A stretch of 64,000 bases of DNA. Origin: Smallanthus sonchifolius. Its lineage: Eukaryota > Streptophyta > Magnoliopsida > Asterales > Asteraceae. The DNA lies in NCBI GenBank assembly GCA_023525975.1, contig CM042032.1, forward strand, positions 20,404,001 through 20,468,000. The letters are read 5' to 3'. Below the pieces are notes generated by a model. It searched no databases, was not told the origin of the DNA, and worked only from the letters and a program-made list of their open reading frames with translations. Each line of letters starts with the position of its first letter. Position 1 is the stretch's first letter. Made by a program: the position numbers and the translations under genes. Below are positions 32,914-44,334 of the stretch, piece by piece.

Positions 32914-35505
32914 ATGCCTCCCCGTCATGCTACCGTGACCAACAACAACACCGATATTGCTACCATCCTTGCACAACTTGTGAATCAACTCACTCAAGCT
33001 AATGGGGCCGCCAATGGTAACCATGGAGCTAATGGGGGTGGTGGTGCCAACCCACCACACTGCACCTTCAAACACTTCAACTCATGTAATCCTCTTAAGT
33101 TCTATGGTACTGAAGGAGCTACGGGACTTCTTCAATGGTTTGAAAGTATTGAGAATACCTTCCTTAATAGTGCCTGCCCCGATAACCTTCGTGTTCGTCA
33201 TGCCACAAGTGTCTTACAAAAACGGGCACTCACATGGTGGAATGGGGAAAAGAGAACTAGGGGTGTGGAAGTAGCAATGGCCTTACCTTGGGATGAGGTT
33301 AAAAGGCTAATGACCGAAGAATTTTGTCCTCGAAATGAGGTAAAGAAACTGGAAGCCGAGTTTTGGGATCTTGCCCAAGATGGTGGTGAAAGTCTAGCTT
33401 ATACAACTCGGTTCCATGAGTTGAGTCTCCTTGTGCCCCATATGGTCACACCTTTATCCTGCTGCATTGAAAAGTATATTGGTGGATTACCTAGGCAAAT
33501 CCAAGATACTGTCTTAGGGAGAAATCCCGCAACACTCGAAGATGCCATCCGCTTATCTGCTACGTTAACCGACAACCATGTGAAAGCGGGAACTCTGACT
33601 AGAAAAGGCACCAAGAAAGTTCCCGACACTGCAACCCCTCCCACACACGTCAAAGAAGCCACAACTGAACCCTCCCATAATAATAAGAAAAGAAAGGCTA
33701 GAAACTATGCTATAGTCACTCCTGCTACCCCTGTTAACCAAGCTGCACCTATGGTTCAAGCACCAGCCAAAAAGCCATATGTTGGGATCTACCCACTCTA
33801 TGCCACATGCAACTATCACCATCTCCAAAACATTCCATGTCTCCTTTGCACTCACTGTGGGAAATATGGCCATACAGTCAATGTTTGTAGAGCCAAAGCA
33901 CTTGCAGGCCAAGTCAACCCACCAAACCGAACCAACCCCCAAGTGGCTAATCAAGGTGTTCCCGCTATTGCAAATGGGCGTGCTTGTTATGAGTGTGGTA
34001 ATCCAAATCATTTCCGTGATCAGTGCCCAAGGTTAATCAATGCTAGACAAGGCGGAGCTCGTGGGCGTGCTTTCAACATAAACGCCAATGAAGCTCAAGC
34101 CAACAATGATGTGGTCAACGGTACGTTCCTTATTAATAGTCAATATGCCTCCATCTTATTTGATACCGGTGCCGATAAAAGTTTTATGTCACTTAACTTT
34201 GAACCCTTACTTGCAAAGACACGATCCCAATTAGAGAAAACCTTCACCTTTGAAGTAGCAAATGGTGACTCACTTACAATTGACTCTGTTATTCACGACT
34301 GCTCTCTAGAACTTAATGATTATACATTTCCAATCAATCTTGTACCAATGCCACTAGGAAGTTTATATATCATCATAGGCATGGATTGGCTATCAAATCA
34401 TCATGCCGAAGTCATCTGTTTCGAGAAGTGCATCCGAATACCTCTACCGCCAGGAGAAACGTTAAGAGTCTTTGGTGAAAAGCCTTGCAAAGGACTTAAG
34501 TTAATGTCATGCACTACCGCCCAAAAGTACTTGCGAAAGAAGTACGTAGCCTTCTTATCTCATGTGGTTCAAAACGATGTCAAAGAGAAGAGTATCCAAG
34601 ACATTCCCATCATTCGGTATTTTCCCGAAGTATTTCCCAAAGATCTATCCGGTCTTCCACCCGTTCGACAAGTAGAATTTCGCATTGACCTCATACCCAG
34701 AGCTAACCCCGTGGCTAGAGCTCCCTACCGTCTTGCACCTTCTGAAATGAAAGAGCTTGCGAGTCAACTCCAAGAGCTCTCCGACAAGGGATTCATTCGT
34801 CCAAGTCATTCACCGTGGGGTGCACCCGTCTTATTCGTCAAGAAGAAGGATGGATCATTCCGCATGTGTATTGACTACCGCGAACTCAACAAACTCACCA
34901 TCAAGAACCGTTATCCCTTGCCTAGAATTGATGATCTCTTTGATCAACTTCAAGGTTCTACTTGCTTCTCGAAGATTGATCTTCGATCTGGTTATCACCA
35001 ACTCCGTGTACAAGAGGAATATATTCCAAAGACTGCTTTCCGAACAAGGTATGGTCACTACGAGTTCATGGTCATGCCTTTTGGACTAACCAATGCACCC
35101 GCGGTCTTCATGGACCTCATGAATCGTGTGTGTAAACCGTACCTTGATAAATTTGTGATCGTCTTCATTGACGATATCTTAATCTACTCCAAGACTAAAT
35201 CCGACAATGAGCAACACCTTAGATTGGTTTTGGACCTCTTGCGGAAGGAACAACTATATGCCAAATTCTCCAAATGTGAATTTTGGCTAAAGGAAGTTCA
35301 ATTTCTTAGTCATATCGTTAATGACAAGGGAATTCATGTTGACCCTGCTAAGATCGAAGCAGTTAAGAATTGGAATGCCCCGAAGATCCCCACCAAAGTT
35401 CGTTCATTTCTTGGTCTTGCGGGATATTATCGTCGTTTCATCTCAAATTTCTCTAAGATTGCTGTCCCTCTTACCGCTTTAACCCACAAGGGAAAAACCT
35501 TATGA
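32914..35505 (+). CDS. Gag, protease and reverse transcriptase of element C (open, then truncated)
   Basis: The frame opens upstream at 32872; the ATG at 32914 (MPPRHATV) is the likely start. Gag has an Asn/Gly-rich start, a capsid block ending in LTWWNGEK near residue 110, and zinc knuckles CTHCGKYGHTVNVC (about residue 311) and CYECGNPNHFRDQC (about 357). Protease FDTGADKSF is at about 415. RT has FRMCIDYRELNK (about 648), MPFGLTNAP and the intact catalytic FIDD (about 750). Gag and pol are in one frame with no stop between them. The frame ends at 35503-35505, after THKGKTL, through a one-base insertion, with a nonsense change immediately after. It is the best preserved pol in the window. 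Confidence 0.92.
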   Translation: MPPRHATVTNNNTDIATILAQLVNQLTQANGAANGNHGANGGGGANPPHCTFKHFNSCNPLKFYGTEGATGLLQWFESIENTFLNSACPDNLRVRHATSVLQKRALTWWNGEKRTRGVEVAMALPWDEVKRLMTEEFCPRNEVKKLEAEFWDLAQDGGESLAYTTRFHELSLLVPHMVTPLSCCIEKYIGGLPRQIQDTVLGRNPATLEDAIRLSATLTDNHVKAGTLTRKGTKKVPDTATPPTHVKEATTEPSHNNKKRKARNYAIVTPATPVNQAAPMVQAPAKKPYVGIYPLYATCNYHHLQNIPCLLCTHCGKYGHTVNVCRAKALAGQVNPPNRTNPQVANQGVPAIANGRACYECGNPNHFRDQCPRLINARQGGARGRAFNINANEAQANNDVVNGTFLINSQYASILFDTGADKSFMSLNFEPLLAKTRSQLEKTFTFEVANGDSLTIDSVIHDCSLELNDYTFPINLVPMPLGSLYIIIGMDWLSNHHAEVICFEKCIRIPLPPGETLRVFGEKPCKGLKLMSCTTAQKYLRKKYVAFLSHVVQNDVKEKSIQDIPIIRYFPEVFPKDLSGLPPVRQVEFRIDLIPRANPVARAPYRLAPSEMKELASQLQELSDKGFIRPSHSPWGAPVLFVKKKDGSFRMCIDYRELNKLTIKNRYPLPRIDDLFDQLQGSTCFSKIDLRSGYHQLRVQEEYIPKTAFRTRYGHYEFMVMPFGLTNAPAVFMDLMNRVCKPYLDKFVIVFIDDILIYSKTKSDNEQHLRLVLDLLRKEQLYAKFSKCEFWLKEVQFLSHIVNDKGIHVDPAKIEAVKNWNAPKIPTKVRSFLGLAGYYRRFISNFSKIAVPLTALTHKGKTL

Positions 35506-37432
35506 ATAGGGACCAAAACAAGAAGAAGCTTTCCAAACTCTCAAGCAAAAGTTGTGCAATGCTCCTATTTTGACTCTCCCTGATGGGAATGGTGATCTAG
35601 TTGTCTACTGTGATGCTTCCAACCAAGGTCTCGGTTGTGTCCTCATGCAACGAGGCAAAGTAATTGCTTATGCATCAAGGCAACTTAAGATTCATGAGAA
35701 GAATTATACGACGCACGACTTCGAGTTGGGTGCGGTCGTGTTCGCACTAAAGATTTGGAGACATTAACTCTATGGCACAAAGTGTGTGGTGTTCACCGAC
35801 CACAAAAGTCTTCAACACATCTTCAACCAAAAAGAACTCAATATGAGGCAACGACGTTGGGTTGAACTCCTTAACGACTATGACTGCGAGATTCGTTACC
35901 ATCCCGGCAAAGCGAATGTTGTAGCCGACGCTTTGAGTCGAAAGGACCATGTCATGCTTTAATGTGTCCGAATTCAAACCGACATTCAAAATCGCATCTT
36001 AGAAGCTCAACACGTCTCAGTCACCGAGGGTAACATGTACGAGGAAATGTCGTGTGGTGTTGAACTTCAGCTTGAATCAAAACCCAATGGCTTACTTTAC
36101 TACTTGAACCGTATTTGGGTTCCCGATCGCGATGCTATCCATACATTTCTCATGAACGAGGCTCACAAGACTCGTTATTCTATTCATCCTGATGCGGATA
36201 AAATGTACCAAGATCTTGGCCAACAATATTGGTGGCCCGGTATAAAGAAAGACATTGCCATGTATGTTGCCAAATGTCTAACTTGCTCCAAAGTTAAAGC
36301 TGAACATCAACGTCCTTCCGGCTTACTCGAACAACCAGAAATATCTGTGTGGAAATGGGAGAACTTAGCTATGGATTTCATAACCAAACTCCCTCGCACC
36401 TCAAGTGGTTATGATAGCATTTGGATGATCATTGACCGTCTCACCAAATCTGCTCATTTCTTGCCTATCCGCGAAGACTATCGGGTTGAGAAACTAGCCC
36501 GAATTTACATTGATGAAATTGTGAGCCGTCACGGTGTTCCCTTAAACATAATCTCCGATAGAGATGCTCGGTTCACCTCCCGTTTCTGGCAATCTCTCCA
36601 AACTGCTCTTGGTACATGATTGGATTTGAGCACGACTTACCATCCCCAAACTGATGGTCAGACCGAGCGAACAATCCAAACTCTTGAGGATATGCTTAGG
36701 GCTTGTGTAATTGATTTTGGTGGCAATTGGGATTCACATCTATCACTAATAGAGTTCTCCTACAATAATAGCTACCACACGAGTATCAACATGGCTCCAT
36801 TTGAAGCTCTCTATGGTCGTAAGTGTCGTTCTCCTATCTGTTGGAACGAGATTGGTGAAGCACAAATAACCGGTCCCGAGCTAATTCAAGAAACATCCGA
36901 CAAGATTATTCAAATCCGTGACAACATTCGAGTAGCGAGAAGTCGACAAAAGAGTTATGCCGAAAAACGACGAAAACCCTTGGAATTCCAAATCGGTGAC
37001 CTTGTTCTTCTAAAGGTGTCTCCGTGGAAGGGTGTGATCCGTTTTGGAAAGAAAGGCACATTAGCACCTCGCTATGTGGGTCCATTTAAGATCCTCGAAA
37101 GGATTGGAAAAGTGGCTTACAAACTCGACTTACCTCCATCACTTGGCAATGTGCATCCAACTTTTCACGTGTCTAATCTGAAGAAATGTCTTGCTGACGA
37201 AAATCTTCACATACCTCTTGACGACGTGCACATTGACGAAACGATGCACTTCGTTGAGAGACCGGTAGAAATCATGGATCGTGAGATCAAACAGCTCAAG
37301 CGAAGCCGTATTCCTATTTTCAAAGTTCGTTGGGAATCTAAACGTGGTCCTGAATTCATTTGGGAACGAGAGGACCAAATGAAGCTCAAGTACCCCCATC
37401 TCTTCACTGATGCCGTCGTCTCCACTAGCTAA
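35506..37432 (+). pseudogene. RNase H and integrase of element C (broken)
   Basis: RNase H carries YCDASNQGLGCVLMQRGK and ends with NDYDCEIRYHPGKANVVADALSR. Integrase has a zinc domain (HPDADKMYQDL...CLTCSKVKAEH), core blocks AMDFITKLP, SDRDARFTS and TERTIQTLEDMLR, and a C-terminal part with HPTFHVSNLKKCL followed by a chromodomain-like tail (WESKRGPEFIWEREDQ) ending at 37430. Breaks: a frame slip and TAG right after 35500, TAA near 35766 (a tyrosine codon), TAA near 35960 and TGA at 36617-36619 (CGA to TGA). At least two of these are C-to-T type changes. Confidence 0.9.
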
Positions 37433-37452
37433 ATTTCGGGACGAAATTCCCT

Positions 37453-37466
37453 CAACATGGGGATAC
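37453..37466 (+). other. Polypurine tract region of C
   Basis: AACATGGGGATAC directly before the 3' LTR start TGTAACATT. The G-run is short, as in many chromovirus-type elements. Confidence 0.7.
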
Positions 37467-40103
37467 TGTAACATTTCTGATTTTTCATTATCTGTATTTC
37501 AGTTCAATATGATACATTTCAAACCCCATTTTAGTACACTGACTTGTTCTATTCGTACCAACAATTAAATACTATGTTTCAATGCAAATCCACAAATTTT
37601 ACACGAATATATCCTATTAAACTCTACATAAGTTCATATTTATACAAATCTGACAATATTGAAATTTGCAAGGACTGATTTTATAAATAAATAAACAGAA
37701 ACCCTTATAGGCACGGTCGCGCCTCGTTTTGGCATGGTCGCGCCAAGTGCCTTGGCACAGTCGCGCGCCTTGCTTTGGAACGGTCGCGCCCGGTGCCTTG
37801 GCACGGTCGCGCCTCTCGTCAGTTGAAACGTAAATGCAGCCTTTAATAACAGAGATGTTCGGTTTCGTAACCGTTCTACACAATTCAACTATTAACGAAC
37901 AAAGTTAAGTCTCTTGATGATCATATTTACAATAAATAAACTAAATTAAATCAATTCATCTCATAATCGTCCAATTCTTTCACGAGACCATCGAATTCAC
38001 CACTTTCATTACAATTCTCCCAAGCAAACGCACTATCGATCCTCTCTGAAGCTCCTGAACACGTTGATTTCAACCGGAGTTGCAACAGAAGACGCCGAAG
38101 ATCAAACCGACATCGCCGGAAATCGCTCTATCCGTACGCCATCGATTCATCATCCTCCCGGGTAATTGAAACCTTTCACACTTTCGACTTAGTCTATAGA
38201 TCAAAAGCCCCAAACTAATTTGGGCTTACAATAGCGAAATTAACACGAACCCGAATCTAGGATTCATCCTAAAACGGGTTAATCGAATACTACGTTGGAG
38301 ATATTTTAAATACAATTAAACTATACAAAACGACTCGTAATAACCTAATGGGTGAAAGCCCTATGATTTCTAACACTATTATCATAAGAAATAGTCAAAT
38401 CTTTTCTGTTTTGGAACAAACACGGTCGCGCTAGTATTCTAGCGCGGTCGTGCTTCATGAGACACGGTCGCGCCAAATACCAACGCGGTCGTGCCTCACA
38501 CACTCAGACCCGGTCATGCCCCTTGGCTAGACTTGGTCGTGCCTCAGAACCCTACACACGGTCGTGCCAGGCCTAGACACGGTCGTGCCTAGTGAACAAC
38601 CTAATTATGCCTTCTGTTTGGTCAACACGGTCGCGTCCCTGACTAGCACGGTCGCGCCCGTGGTCCTAGCACGATCGTGCCTTGTCCCAAGCACGGTCGT
38701 GTGTTTGAAAAAAAACTTGGCAGAATAATTATTTTTATATTTTAAAAACAATAAGTATTTCAGATAAATTTTCAAATAAAAATAATTGATTTTATAAAGA
38801 TTTATATTAATTTTATTCAAAAAGATCAAATTTCTATTTTAAAATAAATAGAAATTATTTATTTAAAACTTACAAAAATTAAATTATTACTTATTGTTAA
38901 ACCCTACACTTAAATATTATTTACACAACTTATTTAAACATCTTTATGAAAATAAAGTAAAGAAATTTATATTTAATATAAAACATCTAAAACATTTTTA
39001 TAACTAAATATCTAAGTTACATATTTTATAAATAAATAAATAAGGTAACAATTATTTATTTAATTTACATTTGAACAAAAATTATTTATTTAGGTTATAC
39101 TTAATTACCCCTAATACCTACATTATTTTTATAACTAAGTGAATAAATAATAATTACGTAATTTATTTATTTAGTTATTCCAAACTCAAACCTTGATCAA
39201 AATATTCTAAAAATATCCATTTTAATTCTTTCATTTTATACAATAACTTTCAAGTACAAACCACAAGCTTTATACACATATCCAATTCAACCCTAGACTT
39301 AGACATAGACTATTGTGCACATTATTAATTCAATTTTCATTCCACACTAGGTTAACGTTGCACATTTCAAGGATCATATTACTATTTAGTATCTCGAGTT
39401 AGCTACGCCTTCAAATCAAGTGAGTATTACATAGCCCCTTTTACTCTTTTACATTTTTGGGGTGGAACATGAACACTATACAAACTATTGCTTACATTTA
39501 CACAAACTACACAAATACAAATCCTCTTTACATTCATGTGTGCAATTTGAGTTTTATGCCTGAGTGCTAGTTGTGCTAACTTTTGTGTGCAATTTATGTG
39601 CAATCATTAACTATTCAAGCCGACGGTAAACAATGATAGTCTATTGAGTCTGACAAACCCACCCAGATTGGGGTGATTGTTACCAACAACACAATTTTGC
39701 ATGCTAGTTACAAAGGTTTGATTGTACTTGCTTACACAATAGCTGCTCTCCATAAATGCCTTATTTTATCATGTTATGTAAGGATTTGTTTATTCATAAT
39801 CTATATGCTATCCATATAAAAATCTGTGTATGCTCACCAACTTTTTAGTTGACCTTATTTTATTCATGTTTCAGGTACTAATGTGTGATTTTGATCAAGA
39901 CTTGCTACACATAAGTTTTGGACCTAGATAAGTTTAAATAAAGGATTATGTATTTCACTTTATGTACTTGGTTTGATTTGGTTTTGTCTTGAATACTTGA
40001 AATGAATTTGAGTGATTAATATATTTCAATTTAGTCAACCTTGTGCTCATGAACAGTCTACATGTCCCGCCCCGACGTTTCCGCCGTCGGTTAGGGTGTG
40101 ACA
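37467..40103 (+). repeat. 3' LTR of element C
   Basis: 2,637 bp, ends GGTGTGACA at 40103, followed by the duplication TACAC. Same internal layout as the 5' copy. Confidence 0.95.
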
Positions 40104-40108
40104 TACAC

Positions 40109-40585
40109 TTTGAAAGGGTCATCATATGGAAGTTCAGGAAACATATAGGGATCATATAAAACAGGAGTTTCATAATTATAAGATTGATAGTCGGAACTAT
40201 TTGAAATAGGATTATTGAATGGATAGTCTTCCGGGTTTTCAGAAACAGGTTCGTATTGGTGGGATTCCTCAGATGGATCCTCTTCTGTTGAATTATTCTG
40301 CTGGATATAACTTGATTCAGCTTCATTGTTTCCTTGCATTTGTTGGTTATTTGTATTCCAGTTGCTGAAGTTAGAACCAGCCTCCATCCATTGACAAGAA
40401 GAGTTATAAAATTGAGGGTGGTATTCGGGAGAGTTGTTATTAGAGAGAATGGCAAACGGATCGTCGTTATAATAGGGTGAAGAGATAGGGTACATTCGAG
40501 ATCCTAGGGGATGATACTCAGGTGACTCTTGTTTTATTGGACGATTGGAGTCATAATAAACAGGTACAGAATTATCTCCAGACAT
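40109..40585 (-). pseudogene. N-terminal part of leader ORF 1 of gypsy B
   Basis: The ATG at 40585 (MSGDNSVPVYYDSN) opens a frame that is intact to the insertion point of C. Compared with A it lacks the nonsense codon at 5317, so B keeps the whole 5' half open. It is rich in Asn, Ser, Tyr, Pro and Glu, with repeated PEYHP motifs. No homology recognised. Confidence 0.7.
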
Positions 40586-40927
40586 CTGTAATCTTAAAAT
40601 ATTAGTACTTATCTTATTTTTGGTCAAGACTTAGATACTAAAGCCAGTATCCTTATTTTAACTAAAGCTCTACAAGGATGGTTATCTTTCCAGAGTAGTA
40701 CCTCCAACATATATGTTCCCAGGTAAGAGCGACGGGTCTAGGAGAGATTTATACACCGCTCTTTCCTTAGACAGAACACTTTCGTTTGTCAGATAACTAC
40801 ATACCGGTCAAAAGGTTACCTTGTTTTCTTATCTTAATCTTTAAGTAATAGATGAACTTATGGTTAAAGCCTAGATACCAGATCAAAATATCTAATTCGC
40901 TAAAACATGTGGCTCTGATACCAACCC
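40586..40927 (-). other. 5' leader and primer-binding site of gypsy B
   Basis: The minus strand at 40922-40911 reads GGTATCAGAGCC, the initiator-Met primer site, five bases from the LTR end at 40928. The rest is leader with no ORF. Confidence 0.8.
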
Positions 40928-41632
40928 TGTCACACCCCGCCCCGGGTACCCCCTGGACGCGTGCGACCACGATTGGCATCACATATGAACTTTGATTTCA
41001 GAGATTTTATAATTACAGCGGAAGTCATTTTCAAAAGGATCGTTTCAACATTCTTTTAACCTCAAGGGTTGTATTTACAAATATCAAAACTTAGTTGGAA
41101 GACAAAACTTTTATATTTACTATAAACATAGGGATTTAAATTCCCTTTTCATTTTGATTACAAAACAGCGTTTGAAATCAATACATTTATAGCCACTGGA
41201 AATAGTACTACCCATGGTTGATCAATCCCCTTGTTGTATCCCCCTTTTCTTTTCTTTAGGATTTTCTACACACGAGGCCTGAGAATCCAACATGTAAGTA
41301 TATCCTTTCATAGGTCAGAACTGATGTCTGCCTCTCACATTCGGGTCAGATCTGATGTCTGCCCATACCCCTTTCTTATTTCAGTTTATTCTTTCCCTGA
41401 AAACATTTTGAAAATAAAACGTCAGCGCGAATGCCTGTGAATACAATTATCTTGACATTTAAAATCATTTGGCACAAACAAGTATTAATTTCATAATCAC
41501 AACTTTATGTTCAATCCACACATTCAGCAGGCCCATCCTGTTCAATCGCACCACAGTATACACTGGCGTTATGTCTTATAACAGTGGACAGGTTTGCCTC
41601 TGAAGTTTTAATAAGACAAGCACCAGCCGCAA
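40928..41632 (-). repeat. 5' LTR of gypsy B, cut by element D
   Basis: It begins (window sense) TGTCACACCCCG and matches the shared LTR at 5767 onward until 41632, where element D starts. The remainder of this LTR lies outside the window. Confidence 0.85.
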
Positions 41633-43149
41633 TGTCACACCTCAAATTTCAACTAACGGAGTTTTACAGTTTGGGAAATGATGAACCAGGATCTAAGACA
41701 TTAGTTACTTTGAACAACTCTACATTGGACTCAAATGAAAATATCATATCAATCAGAGTTTCAATGCGGAAGCGTAAAGAAAAGTAAATGCGCAAACACA
41801 CGCGCCTAAACCAAAAGTCCAAAAGTCCAAACGTCCGATCAAACCAAGTACAATACTAAATAATCCAAACAAACATAAATAAGCAACAATCAAAATATAT
41901 GAATCCCATGCATGCCCTAATGTGCACCTGTGACTTATCTTAGCGACCTGAGAAAACATGTAAGAAAATATGTCAACACGAGGTTGGTGAGTTCACAGGT
42001 TTCAATATATAAATAAACGTTTACCAGATTTATGATCATTCAATATGTATCTATAGGTAGCTAACCTATGTTCATGTTTAACTCAAGCGCTCGCAACCGA
42101 AGCTGACTGTTTGTTTATTTGCCTCCTGCCAGGTCTATCAACACTGGCGATGTGAGTAGGCTAACATTTCACCCATTCTATCTCTAATCGAGTTAGCGCT
42201 ACTAACGCGGGTGGGATTTGTCAAACCCAGTAGTACTACTAAATATTACCTCGCTAAGATCCATATTAACGGTTCGATATAAGATGAGGACTTTCTGTGA
42301 TAGCGTGTTACACTTAACTTTAACATCGATAACATACGAATTACAAAATCTCAAAATTGTTTAATCATGTTTTCTCCCCCAAGTTAAAACAGTAAAAAGG
42401 GGCCGTGAAAACTCATCTGCGTTGCGTTGTAGGTAGTATCACATAAGAGATAAGTTGAAACCACGAATGTAAATCTCAAAAGACTTACGAATGCCCTAAA
42501 ATTATAAACACATAAATTAGGGATAATAATAGGAATTGTGACAGCGACACGGAATGAGAAACGTCCGAAAGAAACGCTCTAATATTCAAGAGTGGACGAA
42601 CGTGTCCACGGAGATAGGAATTCCTTAAATAATCAAATTATAATTACGTTACGCGACGAATGACAAAAATAATAATAAATATAATCGAGTGTTTTGTCAT
42701 TCACAAAAACTAAGAAAATAATATAATATATTATTTTTAGGTTCGAAAGAATATTCTAATTACTCATTTGAGGTAAGAATAATAAATACATTATTATTAT
42801 TATTGAAGTAATAAACATGAGTAAATAATATAACCAATTATATTATTATTTAATCCTAAACGTTACACGAATTATAAAATGATACGAAATAATATAACTT
42901 ATATATTATTTTATAATATTAATCACTGATTGAAAATAATATAAATATGTTATTTTATACGAGGTTATGGCTTGAAAATAGTATAATTATAATATTTTTA
43001 AAAGTGAAATTAATAGTGAAAATAGGATATAAATCCAAACCCGAGCCTACGGGTTGCTTCCCGGCTAAAACACGTTTATATAATATTATAATAACAAAGG
43101 GTTTGATTTTTATTAATTAAATATAATAAAATAAATGTTCAAAAATGTG

Positions 43150-43215
43150 TGTGGGAGCCCGGTCTCAAACCCGGGTCTCTCCCACACACGCCCAAGCCTC
43201 TAACCAGTCCCGCCC
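43150..43215 (-). other. tRNA-like A and B boxes in LTR D (copy 1)
   Basis: The minus strand reads CTGGTTAGAGGCTTGG (A-box-like) and, about 20 bases further on, GGGTTTGAGACCGGG (B-box-like), framed by GGGAG and CTCCC. This resembles the head of plant tRNA-derived SINEs. The second copy is at 63440-63510. It is not a tRNA gene: no acceptor stem or anticodon arm can be folded. Confidence 0.5.
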
Positions 43216-43237
43216 GCTAGGGTGTCACGATGATAAC

Positions 43238-43325
43238 TGTAGGTCCCTAATTCGGTGCGTGACGGATCTCTAGACTCGCGGTACGACACGGTGATAACGT
43301 GCGGAATCCATGATCAACGTGCTCG
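43238..43325 (-). repeat. Fragment of a G-type copia LTR inside LTR D
   Basis: About 88 bases starting TGTAGGTCCCTAATTCGG match the outer end of the LTR of G (14038 onward). It is followed directly by unrelated D sequence, with no second LTR end and no duplication visible. Confidence 0.85.
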
Positions 43326-43683
43326 CGAACTTGGATCAAAGAACGCAAAGTTTGACTTTTGAATGTCAACGAAATCAATGTTAGCTTAATTACATAACTA
43401 GTCCCTGAGGTTTCATGTTCTTGAGTTTAGATAATGGCAGAATTGGTCCCTCAAGTTTGGATGGAGTTAGAACTTTGTTAGTTTGACTTCCAAAGTCAAC
43501 AGAATTAGGATTTTGACTTTCTAAAAGTCAACAGGATAGTTTAGGGATATTATATAACTAGTCCTTGGAGTTTAAGTTTGGATTATTGACAGAATTAGTC
43601 CCTAAAGTTTGAGTTAAGTTAATTTAGTTAACTTTAACTGGATTTTGTTAACGGAGTTAACTGGAAAAGTTCGGATTGTCACA

Positions 43684-43798
43684 TCATCCCATAGTTGAAA
43701 GAATTTTCGTCCTGAAAATTAAATAAGTAAAATTTTTTTTTTCCGGGATTACATCATCCCCTAGTTGAAAGAATTTTCGTCCCGAAAATTAAATAGTA
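43684..43798 (-). other. Duplicated polypurine tract of D
   Basis: Two tandem copies of about 65-70 bases, each with the minus-strand pattern TTCGKGACGAAAATTC then CAACTAKGGGATGATG. The copy next to the LTR is followed by TGTGACAATCC, the outer one by TGTAATCCCGG, so two LTR starts are possible (43683 or 43753). Confidence 0.7.
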
Positions 43799-43814
43799 CC
43801 TTAAGAATTTGACG

Positions 43815-44046
43815 CAGAGTGTTTGAACAGATTAGGATATTTGCGCATCATCTGATCCTCGCGTTCCCACGTGAATTCCGGTCCGTGTTTCGAGTTCCAA
43901 CGGACTCTAACATTAGGGATTTTACTGTGCTTTAACGTTTTGACTTCCCTATCCATAATTTCCATAAGTTCTTCGATGAACGTAACTGTTCATCAATGTG
44001 TAGTTCCTCAAGAGGAACCGCTAGTGATTCGTCTGCTAGGCGTTTC
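43815..44046 (-). pseudogene. Integrase tail of D beyond the insertion of E
   Basis: The minus strand continues the integrase C-terminus from 56483 with a chromodomain-like tail resembling that of C (RGPEFTWEREDQ-type block near 43880-43860). It ends near the polypurine tract. Several frame breaks. Confidence 0.75.
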
Positions 44047-44201
44047 TGTTGATGCACTTTCCTGTGACAACACTCTGGATAGAGTCTAGGTTTGTATGTC
44101 TAATGTCTGTATTTTGTCTTTGTATGTAAGAGTCATTATGTAATAGTTTATCGAGTTGTATTTACTTTTACATAATGTGTTGTTGATTTCTTCCAAGTGT
44201 T

Positions 44202-44323
44202 GTGCGCACTTGTATGTGCGCATGAGAAAGCTCCTGCGTACTTAGCAAGTACGCAGGAAGACCTATGCGTACTTGTTAAGTACGCAGGAGTAATTGGTCC
44301 TGCGCACTTACTAAGTGTGCAGG
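44202..44323. repeat. GCGTACTT/AAGTACGC palindromes in LTR E
   Basis: Four inverted repeats. Two have arms CTGCGTACTT/AAGTACGCAG type with loops AGC and GTT, one has CTGCGCACTT/AAGTGTGCAG with loop ACT, and one is a looser TGCGCAC/GTGCGCA. The third unit is a paired T:A to C:G change relative to the first two. In the 3' LTR (56092-56212) its right arm is the perfectly matching AAGTGCGCAG. Confidence 0.92.
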
Positions 44324-44334
44324 CATCAGGTCAG

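Larger units (their letters stand above)
29564..40103 (+). mobile_element. Ty3/gypsy element C (complete, long LTRs)
   Basis: 10.5 kb, TGTAACATT...GTGTGACA LTR ends, flanked by the duplication TACAC (29559-29563 and 40104-40108). It sits inside leader ORF 1 of gypsy B, whose two halves rejoin at exactly this point. Order: 5' LTR, primer site, gag-PR-RT-RNase H-integrase, polypurine tract, 3' LTR. LTR length and the chromodomain-like tail suggest the Tekay/Del group of chromoviruses, but I cannot confirm the clade. Confidence 0.95.
7286..41632 (-). mobile_element. Ty3/gypsy element B, interrupted by F/G and by C, with its 5' LTR cut by D
   Basis: The internal pieces are 7286-12278, about 29165-29563 and 40109-40927, followed by the 5' LTR from 40928. 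Order and orientation match copy A. The middle piece begins near the ATG of leader ORF 2, so about 140 bases of B between 12278 and 29165 have been lost together with the 5' end of copia F. Piecing the three fragments into one element is inference from A. Confidence 0.8.
41633..43683 (-). repeat. 3' LTR of element D, rearranged
   Basis: It matches the 5' LTR (61940 on) until about 43237, where the two part. There a copia LTR fragment follows, then sequence whose 5' LTR counterpart is not in the window. The end on the minus strand is TGTGACAATCC after the tract GGGATGA. It includes AT-rich trinucleotide runs at 42780-42860. Confidence 0.8.

Noticed and set aside
32872..35505. Long open frame as a possible host gene
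   Set aside because: The gag, protease and RT signatures and the flanking LTRs with a target duplication show it belongs to a Ty3/gypsy element.
43150..43215. tRNA gene
   Set aside because: Only A- and B-box-like motifs are present; no acceptor stem, anticodon arm or correct length.
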